Source: an uncultured Eubacteriales bacterium
GTDB lineage: Bacteria > Bacillota > Clostridia > Oscillospirales > Oscillospiraceae
Direction of reading: 5' to 3'
DNA: 64,000 nucleotides
Assembly: GCA_900079765.1 (NCBI GenBank)
Contig: LT599017.1
Location: 1,891,766 to 1,955,765 of the forward strand
In this document: positions 44,375 through 53,119 of the stretch, piece by piece
How the letters are laid out: the number at the start of each line of letters is the position of its first letter
Numbering within the stretch: the first letter of the stretch is position 1
Translations under genes and position numbers: made by a program
Notes under the pieces: model-generated
Databases searched by the model: none
Told to the model about the DNA's origin: nothing
What the model saw: only the letters and a program-made list of their open reading frames with translations

Positions 44375-44689
44375 TTACTTCTTTTCCGCGTTGGCGGAGT
44401 CGGCGTTCTCAGTGGTCTGAACACCCTTAGAAGAGATGGCCCACTTGGTAAGCTCGATGCGGACACGGTCAGCGCCGGTCTCAATAACGATGGACTCCTC
44501 CTTCACGGCGCAGATAGTGCCCATGATACCGCCGATGGTGGTGATAAAATCGCCTACCGCCAGCTCGGAGCGCATCTTGGCCGCTTCTTTCTTCCTCTTG
44601 TTCTCCGGACGGATCAGCATGAAGTAGAAGACCACAACGAGGACGACCAGCATGGCGACGGACATTAAAGTATTGCTATCAAGTGGCAT
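44375..44689 (-). CDS. yajC: Preprotein translocase subunit YajC
   Basis: 104 aa. One N-terminal membrane segment (LMSVAMLVVLVVVFYFMLI), then RPENKRKKEAAKMRSELAVGDFITTIGGIMGTICAVKEESIVIETG, the YajC core. Accessory factor of SecDF. The neighbouring sec genes are absent. The tail (residues 85-104) is polar. Confidence 0.95.
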   Translation of the reverse strand: MPLDSNTLMSVAMLVVLVVVFYFMLIRPENKRKKEAAKMRSELAVGDFITTIGGIMGTICAVKEESIVIETGADRVRIELTKWAISSKGVQTTENADSANAEKK

Positions 44690-44864
44690 GAGCGATTACC
44701 TCCGATTTGATTTAGACGAGCCCTGCATGTAAATGGCATTATACAGGCTTGGACACAATTTTACAAGTACTTTTTGGAAAATGCGGTCAAATCTTTCCCC
44801 CAGCGCCTATCTTCAAAGGATATGCAATCTGGCGTGGGAAATACACAAGGGGTTAACGTCAGCC

Positions 44865-44906
44865 GGAGGGGATGCCCCGTACCGTGCGGTACAGGGCATC
44901 CCCTCC
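44865..44906. terminator. Long hairpin after the GH3-SLH gene
   Basis: A 20-bp stem, GGAGGGGATGCCCcGTACCG paired with its near-complement, with one mismatch and a 2-base loop. No T-run on the minus strand. Likely transcript end or stabiliser. Confidence 0.6.
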
Positions 44907-44929
44907 CTTATATGCTACATGCAGTATGC

Positions 44930-47900
44930 TTACTTCTGGATTGAAAGGGTTACGAAACGGTGGAGCATGGCGGCTACCTCGGCACGGGAGGCGATGCCGG
45001 AGGGGTTCAGTGCGCCGTCGTTGGTACCAATGAGGACACCGTTCGTTACAGCCCAGTCCATGGCATCACGCGCCCAGGCGGATACCTGATCGGCATCAGG
45101 GAACTTACCAAGCTCCATGCCATCGGCAGACTTTGCCTTGGCATAGCGGAAAAGGATAGTAGCCAAGCTCTCCCGGGTAATGCTGGAGTCAAGGCTGCTG
45201 CCGTCAGTAATGCCGCGCTCGACCCCCCATTTGGCGGCCATTTCGTACCAGGTCGCTCCGCCGGTGGTGTCCTGGCCGTCCATGCGGGCCAGCGCAGTCA
45301 CCAACATGGCGCGGTTCATGGGCGCTGCGGGAGAGAAGGTTCCGGTCCCGGTACCGTTAAAGAGCTCACGGCTGGCGGCAAACTGCACCGCGGCATAGAA
45401 CCAGTCTCCGGCTGCCACGTCTGCAAAGGTCTTCGTATTATCGATGATCTTTACCTTGGCATTGCCATTGACGGTAAATCGGATACCTTCCCCGGTGTTC
45501 ACGGAAGTCACGATGACCTCCTCGGCACCATCATCATGGAGGAGAACAGCCACGGTGCCGGGGGTGGTTTTCTTCACGGGCGCCGTCACCACGGCGCTCT
45601 CCACTCCCTTGGGGAGGATAATATTAGCGGTGGTGTTGCCCGCCGGTGTCGTAATGGTCTCGGTCTTGAGACCCGTGCTATCGGTAGCGGTGGTGGTCAC
45701 GGTTCCATCCTTCTTGGTCTCTACGATAAGCTTGTCGCCATTGGGCCAGGTAGTGGTCTCGGTTATCAAGCCGGTGATCTTGTTGGTGACAATTTTGGTG
45801 GTGCTGCCATCCTGGTTTTTCCTAGTCTCCGTCTTGGTGTTGCCTTCGGTAGAAACATAGGGAGATTCTACGGGGTTCCACTTGGCATACAGGTTGAGGT
45901 TCTTAGTAACAGGTGCATTAAAATCATATGCAGCGGTCAATTCTGTGTCGGTGTACCAGCCCGCGAAGGTGTAGCCGCTCTTAGTCGGATCAGAAGGTTT
46001 GATGACCTGAGCTTTTACCTCCACCAGGGCTGTGTCGACCTCAGTGCCGCCATTGCTCTCAAAGGTTACTGTGTAAGTTAGCGTAAGGCCGAATCCGAAA
46101 GCATAGGCGTTTTGGCTTGTATCGACCTTGCCGTTCTTGATAACCGGGATATTGACGGGCAGCCTACCCTTTGCCTGGTAATTGCCGAAGATGACCTCGA
46201 CAGCGGCCGGGATGTTGGGACCGAAGGCCTTATCCGGCTGAAGGCTCTCTGTGGGATCCATGCCCTTGGCACCGTATGCCGCCAAGATGGCCGACGCATC
46301 CGGGTAGTTTGCCACATCGTAGGGCTGGAAAATGCTCACAACGATTGCCGGGATTCCCTTCCCCTTGGCATAAGCGGTAACCTCCTGGGGGAACTTGCAT
46401 TGCCAGCCGGCCAGTTGCGATGCCGTGGCCTCCGAGATAATGACTATGTAATTTGCCTCGTCAATTTTTGCCTTGACCGCATCGTTAAGCGCGGTAAATC
46501 CACTGGCGAATTGTGTTCTATTTGTCTCATAGACAACACCTGCCGGAATTGCGCCGTCTGCAATGGCCCGCCGCATGCCCAGCTGGAGGCCGGGCTCCTC
46601 ATTCGCATTGGGCGTGAAAAGGAGAACTTTCTCACCCGCTTTTGGCTTTAGGGGCAGCAAATTGTTCTCGTTCTTCACAACGGTAATTGCCGCCGCTGCG
46701 ATTTCCCGCTCTAACTTGCGGTTCTGTTGGGAGCCGACCTCTTCCATCGCGGTAGCCAGTTTGGCATTGAACTCCACGCTATTTTCAGCCGGATACTCCG
46801 CGTCCAGGATACCCCGATCTTTCTTTAGGGTCAGAATTCGCAGCACTGACCTGTCAATTTGCTCCATGGTCAGCGTACCATCGTCAATTGCACCCTTCAC
46901 GGCGGCAATAACCGCGTCCATGTCCTTCGGAGCATTGACCTTATCCCTTGGGATGATAGGCATCAGAGCAATGTCAGCACCCGCCTGGAAACACTTGACC
47001 ACCGCCTCCGCTTGCCCGAAGTTTTTGGAGATCGCATCCATGTTTAGTGCATCGGTGATGATTACGCCGTCATAGCCCAGCTCCTCACGGGCCAGTTTCT
47101 GGAGAATGACTTTGGACAGTGTGGCGGGGTCGCCGGACGGGTCAATTTGCGGGTACATAATGTGCGCGGTCATCAGCATGTCCACACCGGCGTCTACCGC
47201 CGCCTGGAAGGGCACCAGCTCAGTGGCCTTCAGCTCGGCAAGGCTCTTGTCCACAGACGGCAGCCCATAGTGGGAGTCAGTAGCGGTGTCGCCGTGGCCG
47301 GGAAAGTGCTTGGCCGCCGATGCGACGTTATACTCGTTCATGCCCTCAATCATGGGAACGCTCAGCTCGGCCACCAGGTTCGGGTCGCTGGAGATGGAGC
47401 GCAGACCGATGACAGGGTTCCCCGGATTGTTGTTCACGTCCACGACGGGAGCAAAGTTGACGTTAAAGCCCAGAGCGCTCAGCTCACGGCCTATAATCTC
47501 GCCGACCTGCTTAGCCATCTCAGTGCTTCTCGTGGCGCCAATCGCCATATTTCCGGGAAGGGCAGTACCGCTGCCAAGGCGGTAGACGATGCCGCCCTCC
47601 TGGTCGATAGTCAGGAACATGGGGATGGCCGGTACACCCGCTTCCTCTCCTTCGTCCTTCAGCGCCGCCTGCTGCAGCTGGGTGGTCAGGCGCAGGGTCT
47701 GCTCAGTCTCCTTCACATTGTTAGCAAATAGGATGACACCGCCGAAATCATATTTATCAATGATGTCAATGATTTCGGAGTTGATCGCCGTAACGTCGCT
47801 TACAGCAGTGGCATCCTCAACTTTCCACTGGCGGAAGTCCGGCATGATTTTCTGGCCGATCTTCTGGTCAAGCGTCATATCCTTTAGAATCTCCTCGGGT

Positions 47901-48418
47901 GTACGGCCGGCGAGGGGGATATAGGGCAGAAAGGTAATGATCAGCTTGATTGCGGCAGTGTCCTCCGCCCCCTTGTTCTTCAGCCAAATAGTACTGGTCC
48001 CCGCGCTGCTGCCGTTAATCCACAGGACAATTTCTCCTGCCTCCCCGGCTTCCTCCACGTCGGTTTCTGTCAAGTCCATGAAGGTGGGCTGTGTATCGGT
48101 CTTATACTGCAGAGTCGTGATGTCCGTAACTCCTCCCGGGGCCAGCTGTAGGCCAAACCATTTGCCCTGCGTCGCCACTCCGCCCGGGTTGCCGGTCACG
48201 GTCTCCATCTCGCCGCTACCGGTTACGGCCACCGCATAATCCCCCCCGGAGCCTGTTACCGTCCCTACAATGATTTTATCTCCGTTCGTAGAGCTTGTGC
48301 GGGCCGTTACGTCAATGCCGTTAAGTTCGTTCGCAGCCTGAGCGGCCATCGGTTGCAGTGTGAACATCATGCAAAGTGTGAGTAGCCAAGATAAGCCCTT
48401 TTGTACTTTTTTCTTCAT
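44930..48418 (-). CDS. Secreted GH3 beta-N-acetylhexosaminidase-like protein with SLH anchor
   Basis: 1162 aa. Signal peptide 1-29 (LLTLCMMFTLQPMAAQA). A beta-rich domain covers about 30-165. The GH3 (NagZ type) domain covers about 170-560, with KHFPGHGDTATDSHYGLP: the Asp381-His383 dyad, and nucleophile Asp456 in VIITDALNMDAI. The GH3 C-terminal sandwich follows (about 570-790). Then an InlB/Flg_new-like repeat (GYTFAGWYTDTELTAAYDF), a Thr/Lys-rich linker and three SLH-like repeats (about 985-1155: FADVAAGDWFYAAVQF; YEMAAKWGVERGITDG; FPDADQVSAWARDAMDWAVTNGVL). It likely removes GlcNAc from wall fragments while bound to the envelope. AAAGGA 10 bases before the ATG. Confidence 0.92.
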   Translation of the reverse strand: MKKKVQKGLSWLLTLCMMFTLQPMAAQAANELNGIDVTARTSSTNGDKIIVGTVTGSGGDYAVAVTGSGEMETVTGNPGGVATQGKWFGLQLAPGGVTDITTLQYKTDTQPTFMDLTETDVEEAGEAGEIVLWINGSSAGTSTIWLKNKGAEDTAAIKLIITFLPYIPLAGRTPEEILKDMTLDQKIGQKIMPDFRQWKVEDATAVSDVTAINSEIIDIIDKYDFGGVILFANNVKETEQTLRLTTQLQQAALKDEGEEAGVPAIPMFLTIDQEGGIVYRLGSGTALPGNMAIGATRSTEMAKQVGEIIGRELSALGFNVNFAPVVDVNNNPGNPVIGLRSISSDPNLVAELSVPMIEGMNEYNVASAAKHFPGHGDTATDSHYGLPSVDKSLAELKATELVPFQAAVDAGVDMLMTAHIMYPQIDPSGDPATLSKVILQKLAREELGYDGVIITDALNMDAISKNFGQAEAVVKCFQAGADIALMPIIPRDKVNAPKDMDAVIAAVKGAIDDGTLTMEQIDRSVLRILTLKKDRGILDAEYPAENSVEFNAKLATAMEEVGSQQNRKLEREIAAAAITVVKNENNLLPLKPKAGEKVLLFTPNANEEPGLQLGMRRAIADGAIPAGVVYETNRTQFASGFTALNDAVKAKIDEANYIVIISEATASQLAGWQCKFPQEVTAYAKGKGIPAIVVSIFQPYDVANYPDASAILAAYGAKGMDPTESLQPDKAFGPNIPAAVEVIFGNYQAKGRLPVNIPVIKNGKVDTSQNAYAFGFGLTLTYTVTFESNGGTEVDTALVEVKAQVIKPSDPTKSGYTFAGWYTDTELTAAYDFNAPVTKNLNLYAKWNPVESPYVSTEGNTKTETRKNQDGSTTKIVTNKITGLITETTTWPNGDKLIVETKKDGTVTTTATDSTGLKTETITTPAGNTTANIILPKGVESAVVTAPVKKTTPGTVAVLLHDDGAEEVIVTSVNTGEGIRFTVNGNAKVKIIDNTKTFADVAAGDWFYAAVQFAASRELFNGTGTGTFSPAAPMNRAMLVTALARMDGQDTTGGATWYEMAAKWGVERGITDGSSLDSSITRESLATILFRYAKAKSADGMELGKFPDADQVSAWARDAMDWAVTNGVLIGTNDGALNPSGIASRAEVAAMLHRFVTLSIQK

Positions 48419-48530
48419 GGTATCGGTTTCCTTTCCTCAATTAATTTGCCCGGTATTAAATTAACAGCTGAAAGAAACGATTTTGCTGTTCTCCTCCTAC
48501 TTAGATTTCAGCCGTTAAGCGGACACTAAC

Positions 48531-48585
48531 AAAAAAAGCAAAAACTCTCCAACGGAGATTTTTATCTCCGCTGAAAAGTTTTTGC
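48531..48585 (-). terminator. Terminator-like hairpin in the GH3-SLH leader
   Basis: Minus strand GCAAAAACT/AGTTTTTGC (48585-48577 with 48546-48538) plus an inner stem CGGAGAT/ATCTCCG, followed by seven T. It lies about 110 bases before the GH3 start and about 150 bases after a promoter, so it may end a small RNA or attenuate the GH3 mRNA. Confidence 0.75.
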
Positions 48586-48727
48586 CTAATTGAATAGTAA
48601 CACACTTTTCGTCTCAATATATAATTTTAACTCCATACAAGAAGGAAAATCAGTGAGGTAAAGATCGCTGCAGCAGCAACAGATCAAAAAGGCTTAGTTG
48701 TAAAATATTTACATATTTATCAAGTAA

Positions 48728-48756
48728 AGTATATCTTGTTGAAAAAGGCTTGTCAA
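48728..48756 (-). promoter_or_regulatory. Promoter of the GH3-SLH leader
   Basis: TTGACA (48751-48756), 17-base spacer, TATACT (48728-48733), giving a 5' untranslated region of about 300 bases. The AT-rich stretch 48590-48720 holds no open frame I could support. Confidence 0.8.
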
Positions 48757-48814
48757 GATTTTTTCAATATATTTCATCCCGTTATGCTATGCTTTTTACA
48801 AAATCTTTTAGAAG

Positions 48815-49948
48815 TCAAATCTTCTTCTCCAGTACCGAGGAATACCTGGCCCGGAACTCCTCGAAGGAGCCCTCCTCCAGCGCGGCGCGGATACGCCCCA
48901 TCAGCTCGTTATAAAAATAAAGGTTGTGCATGACGGCCAGGCGCATGGCCAGCATCTCGCCTGCCGCAAAGAGGTGGCGAAGATAGGCCCGGGAAAAAGA
49001 GCGGCAGGCCGGGCAGTTACAGGCGGGGTCGATAGGCAGTGGGTCAGTTCGGTACTTCTCGTTTTTGATGTTGAGGGCGCCCTCCCAGGTGTAGAGTTTT
49101 CCGTGCCTGGCATTGCGGGCGGGCATGACGCAGTCAAAGAAATCCACGCCCCGGTACACGCTCTCGATGATGTTGCTGGGAGTGCCCACTCCCATGAGGT
49201 AGCGGGGCTTATCTGCAGGCATGTGCGGCTCCACCGCCTCGATGATCTCGTACATAGTCTCAGCGCTTTCCCCCACCGCCAGGCCGCCTATGGCAAAGCC
49301 GTCGCAGTCCAGTCGGGCAATCTCCTTCATATGCCATACCCGCAGGTCTGGGTAGATGCCCCCCTGGTTGATGCCAAAGAGCATTTGACCGGGGTTTACC
49401 GTGTCAGCCAGGACGTTTAAGCGCTTATGCTCGGCCACACACCGTGTGAGCCACCGGAGGGTCCGCTCGCAGGAGGGTTTCACATAGTCGTGGGTGGAGG
49501 GATTCTCTACGCACTCGTCAAAGGCCATGGCGATGTCGCTGCCGAGGTTTGACTGGATGCGCATACTCTCCTCGGGGCCCATAAAGACCCGGTGCCCGTC
49601 GATGTGGGAGGCAAAGGTTACCCCCTCCTCGGTGATCTTTCGCAGACCGGAGAGGGAGAAAACCTGGAACCCGCCCGAGTCGGTGAGGATGGGCCCGTCC
49701 CAGTCCATAAATTTGTGGAGCCCTCCCATCTGCCGCACCACGTCATCTCCCGGGCGGAGGTGAAGGTGGTAGGTGTTGGAAAGCTCGATCTGGCAGCCGA
49801 TATCCTTGAGATCGTGGGCGGAGACGCCGCCTTTGATGGCCCCCTGCGTGCCCACGTTCATAAACACCGGAGTCTGTACCTCGCCTCCATGGGCACAAGA
49901 AAACACGCCCCGCCGGGCGTGGCCTTCGGTCTTGATTACTTTAAACAT
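48815..49948 (-). CDS. tgt: Queuine tRNA-ribosyltransferase
   Basis: 377 aa. Exchanges G34 of GUN tRNAs for preQ1 in bacteria. Motifs: QTPVFMNVGTQGAIKGG, ELSNTYHLHLRPG, DGPILTDSGGFQVFSL (catalytic Asp), FDECVENPSTHDYV, GFAIGGLAVGE, RYLMGVGTPSNI, and the zinc ligands CNCPACRSFSRAYLRHLF with a distal His. In a tgt-tfoXC-queA arrangement for tRNA queuosine. Confidence 0.97.
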   Translation of the reverse strand: MFKVIKTEGHARRGVFSCAHGGEVQTPVFMNVGTQGAIKGGVSAHDLKDIGCQIELSNTYHLHLRPGDDVVRQMGGLHKFMDWDGPILTDSGGFQVFSLSGLRKITEEGVTFASHIDGHRVFMGPEESMRIQSNLGSDIAMAFDECVENPSTHDYVKPSCERTLRWLTRCVAEHKRLNVLADTVNPGQMLFGINQGGIYPDLRVWHMKEIARLDCDGFAIGGLAVGESAETMYEIIEAVEPHMPADKPRYLMGVGTPSNIIESVYRGVDFFDCVMPARNARHGKLYTWEGALNIKNEKYRTDPLPIDPACNCPACRSFSRAYLRHLFAAGEMLAMRLAVMHNLYFYNELMGRIRAALEEGSFEEFRARYSSVLEKKI

Positions 49949-49961
49949 CCGTTTCCCTGCC

Positions 49962-50216
49962 TTAGTATTTTTTAAAGAAGGCTTTTAGTTCCGCTCTTCT
50001 CTCTAAAGGGAGCTCTTTCTTGGGGATGCCCAACACAGCGCCTTCCAGTGCCTCCAGCTGGTGAAGGCACGCGCCCTCATCCACCTGGAGCCGTATACGC
50101 AGCCATGCTCCCTGAGCACCAACCGCTTTGAGCTGCTCCGGCGTCTCAATCCCAACTCTATGCAAATTTTCAGCCACCACAGGGCCGATGTTAGGGAGAC
50201 TAGTTAAAGTTGTCAT
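49962..50216 (-). CDS. TfoX C-terminal domain protein
   Basis: 84 aa: TTLTSLPNIGPVVAENLHRVGIETPEQLKAVGAQGAWLRI, then CLHQLEALEGAVLGIPKKELPLERRAELKAFF, the stand-alone TfoX_C helix-hairpin-helix-like domain. In this short form its role is unknown. GAGG precedes the ATG; lies 8 bases after queA and 13 before tgt, so co-transcribed. Confidence 0.88.
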   Translation of the reverse strand: MTTLTSLPNIGPVVAENLHRVGIETPEQLKAVGAQGAWLRIRLQVDEGACLHQLEALEGAVLGIPKKELPLERRAELKAFFKKY

Positions 50217-50224
50217 TACATACC

Positions 50225-51250
50225 TCAATAGATGAACATGGCGTCGCCAAAAGAGAAGAAACGGTATTTCTGCTCCACGGCCTCCTGATAGGCGCTCAGA
50301 ATATGCTCCCGTCCCGCCAGCGCCGAGACCAGCATGACTAGCGTGGATTCGGGCAGATGGAAGTTCGTAATGAGGCAGTCCAGCGCTTTGAAATGGTAGC
50401 CGGGGTAGATGTAGATGCTGGTCCACCCGGCGCTCTCCTTCAGCGTGCCGTCCTCTGCCGCCCAGCTCTCGATGGTGCGGCAGGAGGTTGTGCCCACGCA
50501 GATGACCCGTCCCCCGCCTTTCTTGGCGCGGTTAATTTTCTCCGCGGCGTCTGCTGAGACCATACAGTACTCGGCGTGCATTTCATGGTCGGTGATCTCC
50601 TCCTCCTTCACGGGGCGGAAGGTTCCCAGCCCCACATGGAGGGTCACGTAGGCCAAGTCCACCCCCACGGCCTCCACCTGGGCAAGCAGTTCCTTCGTGA
50701 AGTGCAGCCCTGCGGTGGGGGCGGCAGCAGAGCCCACCTCCCGTGAGTAGACGGTCTGGTACCGTTCCGGGTCGTTCAGCTCTTCTTTAATATAGGGCGG
50801 CAGGGGCATCTTGCCCAGCCGCTCCAAAAGCTCTAAAAAGATGCCCTCGTAGTGGAAACGGATGAGGCGGTTGCCGCCTTCCACCTCCTCCAGCACATCG
50901 CCGGTAAGGAGGCTGTCCCCGAAGGAGAGCTTTGTCCCCGGTTTCACCTTGCGTCCTGGGCGCACCAAACACTCCCAAACCTTGTCCCCCCGGTCAATGA
51001 GGAGCAAAACCTCCACCGCGCCGCCGGTGGGTTCCCGGTGGCCAAGGAGACGTGCGGGCAGGACCCTGGAATCGTTAAGTACCAGGCAGTCACCGGGCTG
51101 CAGAAGCCCCGGCAGATCGTAGAAGTGCAGATGCTCGGTCTCGCCGGTCCCCTTATTGAGGGTCAGGAGCCGGGAGTCGTCCCGCCGGTCAAGCGGGGTC
51201 TGAGCGATCAGCTCAGGGGGTAAATCGTAGTAAAAATCAGAAGTCCTCAT
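50225..51250 (-). CDS. queA: S-adenosylmethionine:tRNA ribosyltransferase-isomerase
   Basis: 341 aa. Transfers and rearranges ribose of SAM onto preQ1-tRNA, making epoxyqueuosine. Motifs: [70 protein letters not shown] and [18 protein letters not shown]. Works with Tgt just downstream. Confidence 0.98.
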   Translation of the reverse strand: MRTSDFYYDLPPELIAQTPLDRRDDSRLLTLNKGTGETEHLHFYDLPGLLQPGDCLVLNDSRVLPARLLGHREPTGGAVEVLLLIDRGDKVWECLVRPGRKVKPGTKLSFGDSLLTGDVLEEVEGGNRLIRFHYEGIFLELLERLGKMPLPPYIKEELNDPERYQTVYSREVGSAAAPTAGLHFTKELLAQVEAVGVDLAYVTLHVGLGTFRPVKEEEITDHEMHAEYCMVSADAAEKINRAKKGGGRVICVGTTSCRTIESWAAEDGTLKESAGWTSIYIYPGYHFKALDCLITNFHLPESTLVMLVSALAGREHILSAYQEAVEQKYRFFSFGDAMFIY

Positions 51251-52882
51251 CTATTTCACTTCTACTCCCGTGTAATAAAAAGTAAGTATCTCGCGGTAGG
51301 TCTTGCCCGCCTTTGCCATGGCGTTGGCTCCCCATTGGCTCATGCCCACGTTGTGGCCCCAGCCGGAGCCCACGAAGGTGTAGCTGTCGCCGCTGGCTCC
51401 CGCCGGGGCCTGAACCTGCTCGGTGCCGGAGCCCGTGATGACATAGGCCCCATCCCCAACCTGGCTCACATTGCCGCTGCCGCCGATGGCGTACGCGTCG
51501 GAGACTGAGGAGAGGGTACCGCTGCCGTTCACATAGTAGCCGCCGCCCCCCCCGCTCTCCAGCCGGAGACGGACCGATCTCGCGCCGAGGAAAACACGGG
51601 CACTGTCGCCTGCAATGGTCCAGCTCTTGCCCAACGTATCTGTAAAGGTAATTGACTTTGCATTTCCCATGGCAGTCGGGTTCACCACCACAGTGGCTAA
51701 GTCCCCAATGTTGCGCCCCCCCGCCCGGAGCTTTTGCTCCAACTCGGATTTTGTGTAGGTAACGCTCCAGTTATAGTTAGAGATACTGCCCGCGACTCCA
51801 GCCTCCCAGGGGTCGACGACCCCTTTCAAATAGGGGATGTCCTGGGTCCAGACGTTCTTCGCGTCCTCCGTTGCTCCGCCGTCAGAGGAGAAATAGTAGG
51901 TCTCCGCGATCTCGCCGCCGTACCAGACATACTGTCCCGCCGTCTCAGCGGCGGCGCGGGTGGTATTGGCTCCGATGCGGTTCATGCCGGGGTAGGCCTG
52001 GCAGTGGGTGGTGGCGCACAGGTCAAAGCCCTGGCTCTGGTGCCTCGTGGAGCAGACGGCAGCGTAGCTCCGTGCGATGACCGCCTGGGCTTTGAGGGCC
52101 TCCAGAGGCCAACTGTCGCTCATTTCCTGAGAGATGACGCAGTTAATATAGTCCTCCCGGTCCAGGATGTTCACCACCGTCAGGTCTCCCCCGCTGATGC
52201 GCTGGTACCGGAAACCGCCGTAATACTTATAACCCGCGAACCAGGTAGCAGTCTTCACCGAGTCGTCCAGGCCCGGCTTGACGCCCAGCATCCCGGTGTT
52301 AGCCCCGGTGTCGTACTGAAAGAGGATAGTACTCGACCCCGTCTTCACTACCGATATCCCGCCCGAGCTGGTTCCCACCACTGTAGCCCCGTTCAGACCT
52401 GAGGCGGCCAGGGCGGTATTGGCACCCTCTACGGTAAGGTACGCGCCGACACGGGCATAGTAAGCGCCGCCGATCCATGCGGGGAACCCGCCCGCCTGCT
52501 TTGCGGCGGCCAGCGCCTCATCGAAGCTCGCGTACACAGTGGGGAGCTGCAGATGGTAGCAGCCCACCGCCGCGCCGGTGGCGGAATCCACGTAATTTTT
52601 TCCGTCGTAGTATACGTTCCGCGTCTTCACGACGGAGATAGCGGTCTCGTAAGTATAGCCTAGTTGGATAAAATTGAGACTATCGTCAAAATAGCCCAGG
52701 CGGTAGCCGCTGCCTGTACTGTTGAGGAGGTTCGCCCCCGGCAGGGCTCCTGTCCCGTAGGCGAGACCCACCCGTACGACCTCGGGAATGGCGGTGGCCG
52801 CCGACGCACTCGAGTGCCCCATGGGCAAAAGCAGCGCACCCGCCAGGAGCAGGGATGCAAATTGCCTAAATATCTTCTTCAT
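51251..52882 (-). CDS. SpoIID/LytB-domain secreted protein
   Basis: 543 aa. Signal peptide 1-29. A SPOR-like stretch at about 145-180 (YYARVGAYLTVEGANTALAA) precedes the SpoIID domain at about 225-375: VVNILDREDYINCVISQEMSDSWPLEALKAQAVIARSYA, YFSSDGGATEDAKNVW and, near the end, FVGSGWGHNVGMSQWGANAMAKAG. SpoIID-type enzymes are lytic transglycosylases acting on naked glycan. Longer than B. subtilis SpoIID (343 aa), and the spoIID neighbours are missing, so it is named by domain. ATG 52882 follows GGAG. Confidence 0.88.
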   Translation of the reverse strand: MKKIFRQFASLLLAGALLLPMGHSSASAATAIPEVVRVGLAYGTGALPGANLLNSTGSGYRLGYFDDSLNFIQLGYTYETAISVVKTRNVYYDGKNYVDSATGAAVGCYHLQLPTVYASFDEALAAAKQAGGFPAWIGGAYYARVGAYLTVEGANTALAASGLNGATVVGTSSGGISVVKTGSSTILFQYDTGANTGMLGVKPGLDDSVKTATWFAGYKYYGGFRYQRISGGDLTVVNILDREDYINCVISQEMSDSWPLEALKAQAVIARSYAAVCSTRHQSQGFDLCATTHCQAYPGMNRIGANTTRAAAETAGQYVWYGGEIAETYYFSSDGGATEDAKNVWTQDIPYLKGVVDPWEAGVAGSISNYNWSVTYTKSELEQKLRAGGRNIGDLATVVVNPTAMGNAKSITFTDTLGKSWTIAGDSARVFLGARSVRLRLESGGGGGYYVNGSGTLSSVSDAYAIGGSGNVSQVGDGAYVITGSGTEQVQAPAGASGDSYTFVGSGWGHNVGMSQWGANAMAKAGKTYREILTFYYTGVEVK

Positions 52883-52923
52883 AGGTAGCTCCAAATTCTA
52901 TTTCTTTCCGTTTCCCGCGCTTA

Positions 52924-52952
52924 TTGACACTGAAAGCCAATCATGATACTAT
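52924..52952 (+). promoter_or_regulatory. Promoter of the asd-dapA-dapB operon
   Basis: TTGACA (52924-52929), 17-base spacer, TACTAT (52947-52952). It would give a leader of about 160 bases. Confidence 0.75.
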
Positions 52953-53008
52953 TTTCATCATATGAAACCGCCGTCTCCATGCGCGACGTATGTGGACATT
53001 ATAGTACA

Positions 53009-53046
53009 AAATCAGCCGGTATGCAAACCCGCTGATTTCTTTTTTA
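53009..53046 (+). terminator. Terminator-like hairpin in the asd leader
   Basis: AAATCAGC and GCTGATTT around a 14-base loop, then CTTTTTTAT. It lies between the promoter and asd, so premature termination may control the operon. No lysine-riboswitch consensus is visible in the roughly 50 bases before it. Confidence 0.65.
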
Positions 53047-53119
53047 TAGTCTGGTTTTATTCTCAAACAGGCGGTGTCCTGAATACCATAAAGATAGAGA
53101 GCAAACGGAGGGTTTTGTG

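Noticed and set aside
44960-46081. 373-codon plus-strand frame inside the GH3-SLH gene
   Set aside because: The minus strand encodes clear SLH repeats over the same bases.
52960-53117. Lysine riboswitch before asd
   Set aside because: The segment before the terminator is only about 50-60 bases, whereas an L-box aptamer needs about 170, and its motifs are absent.
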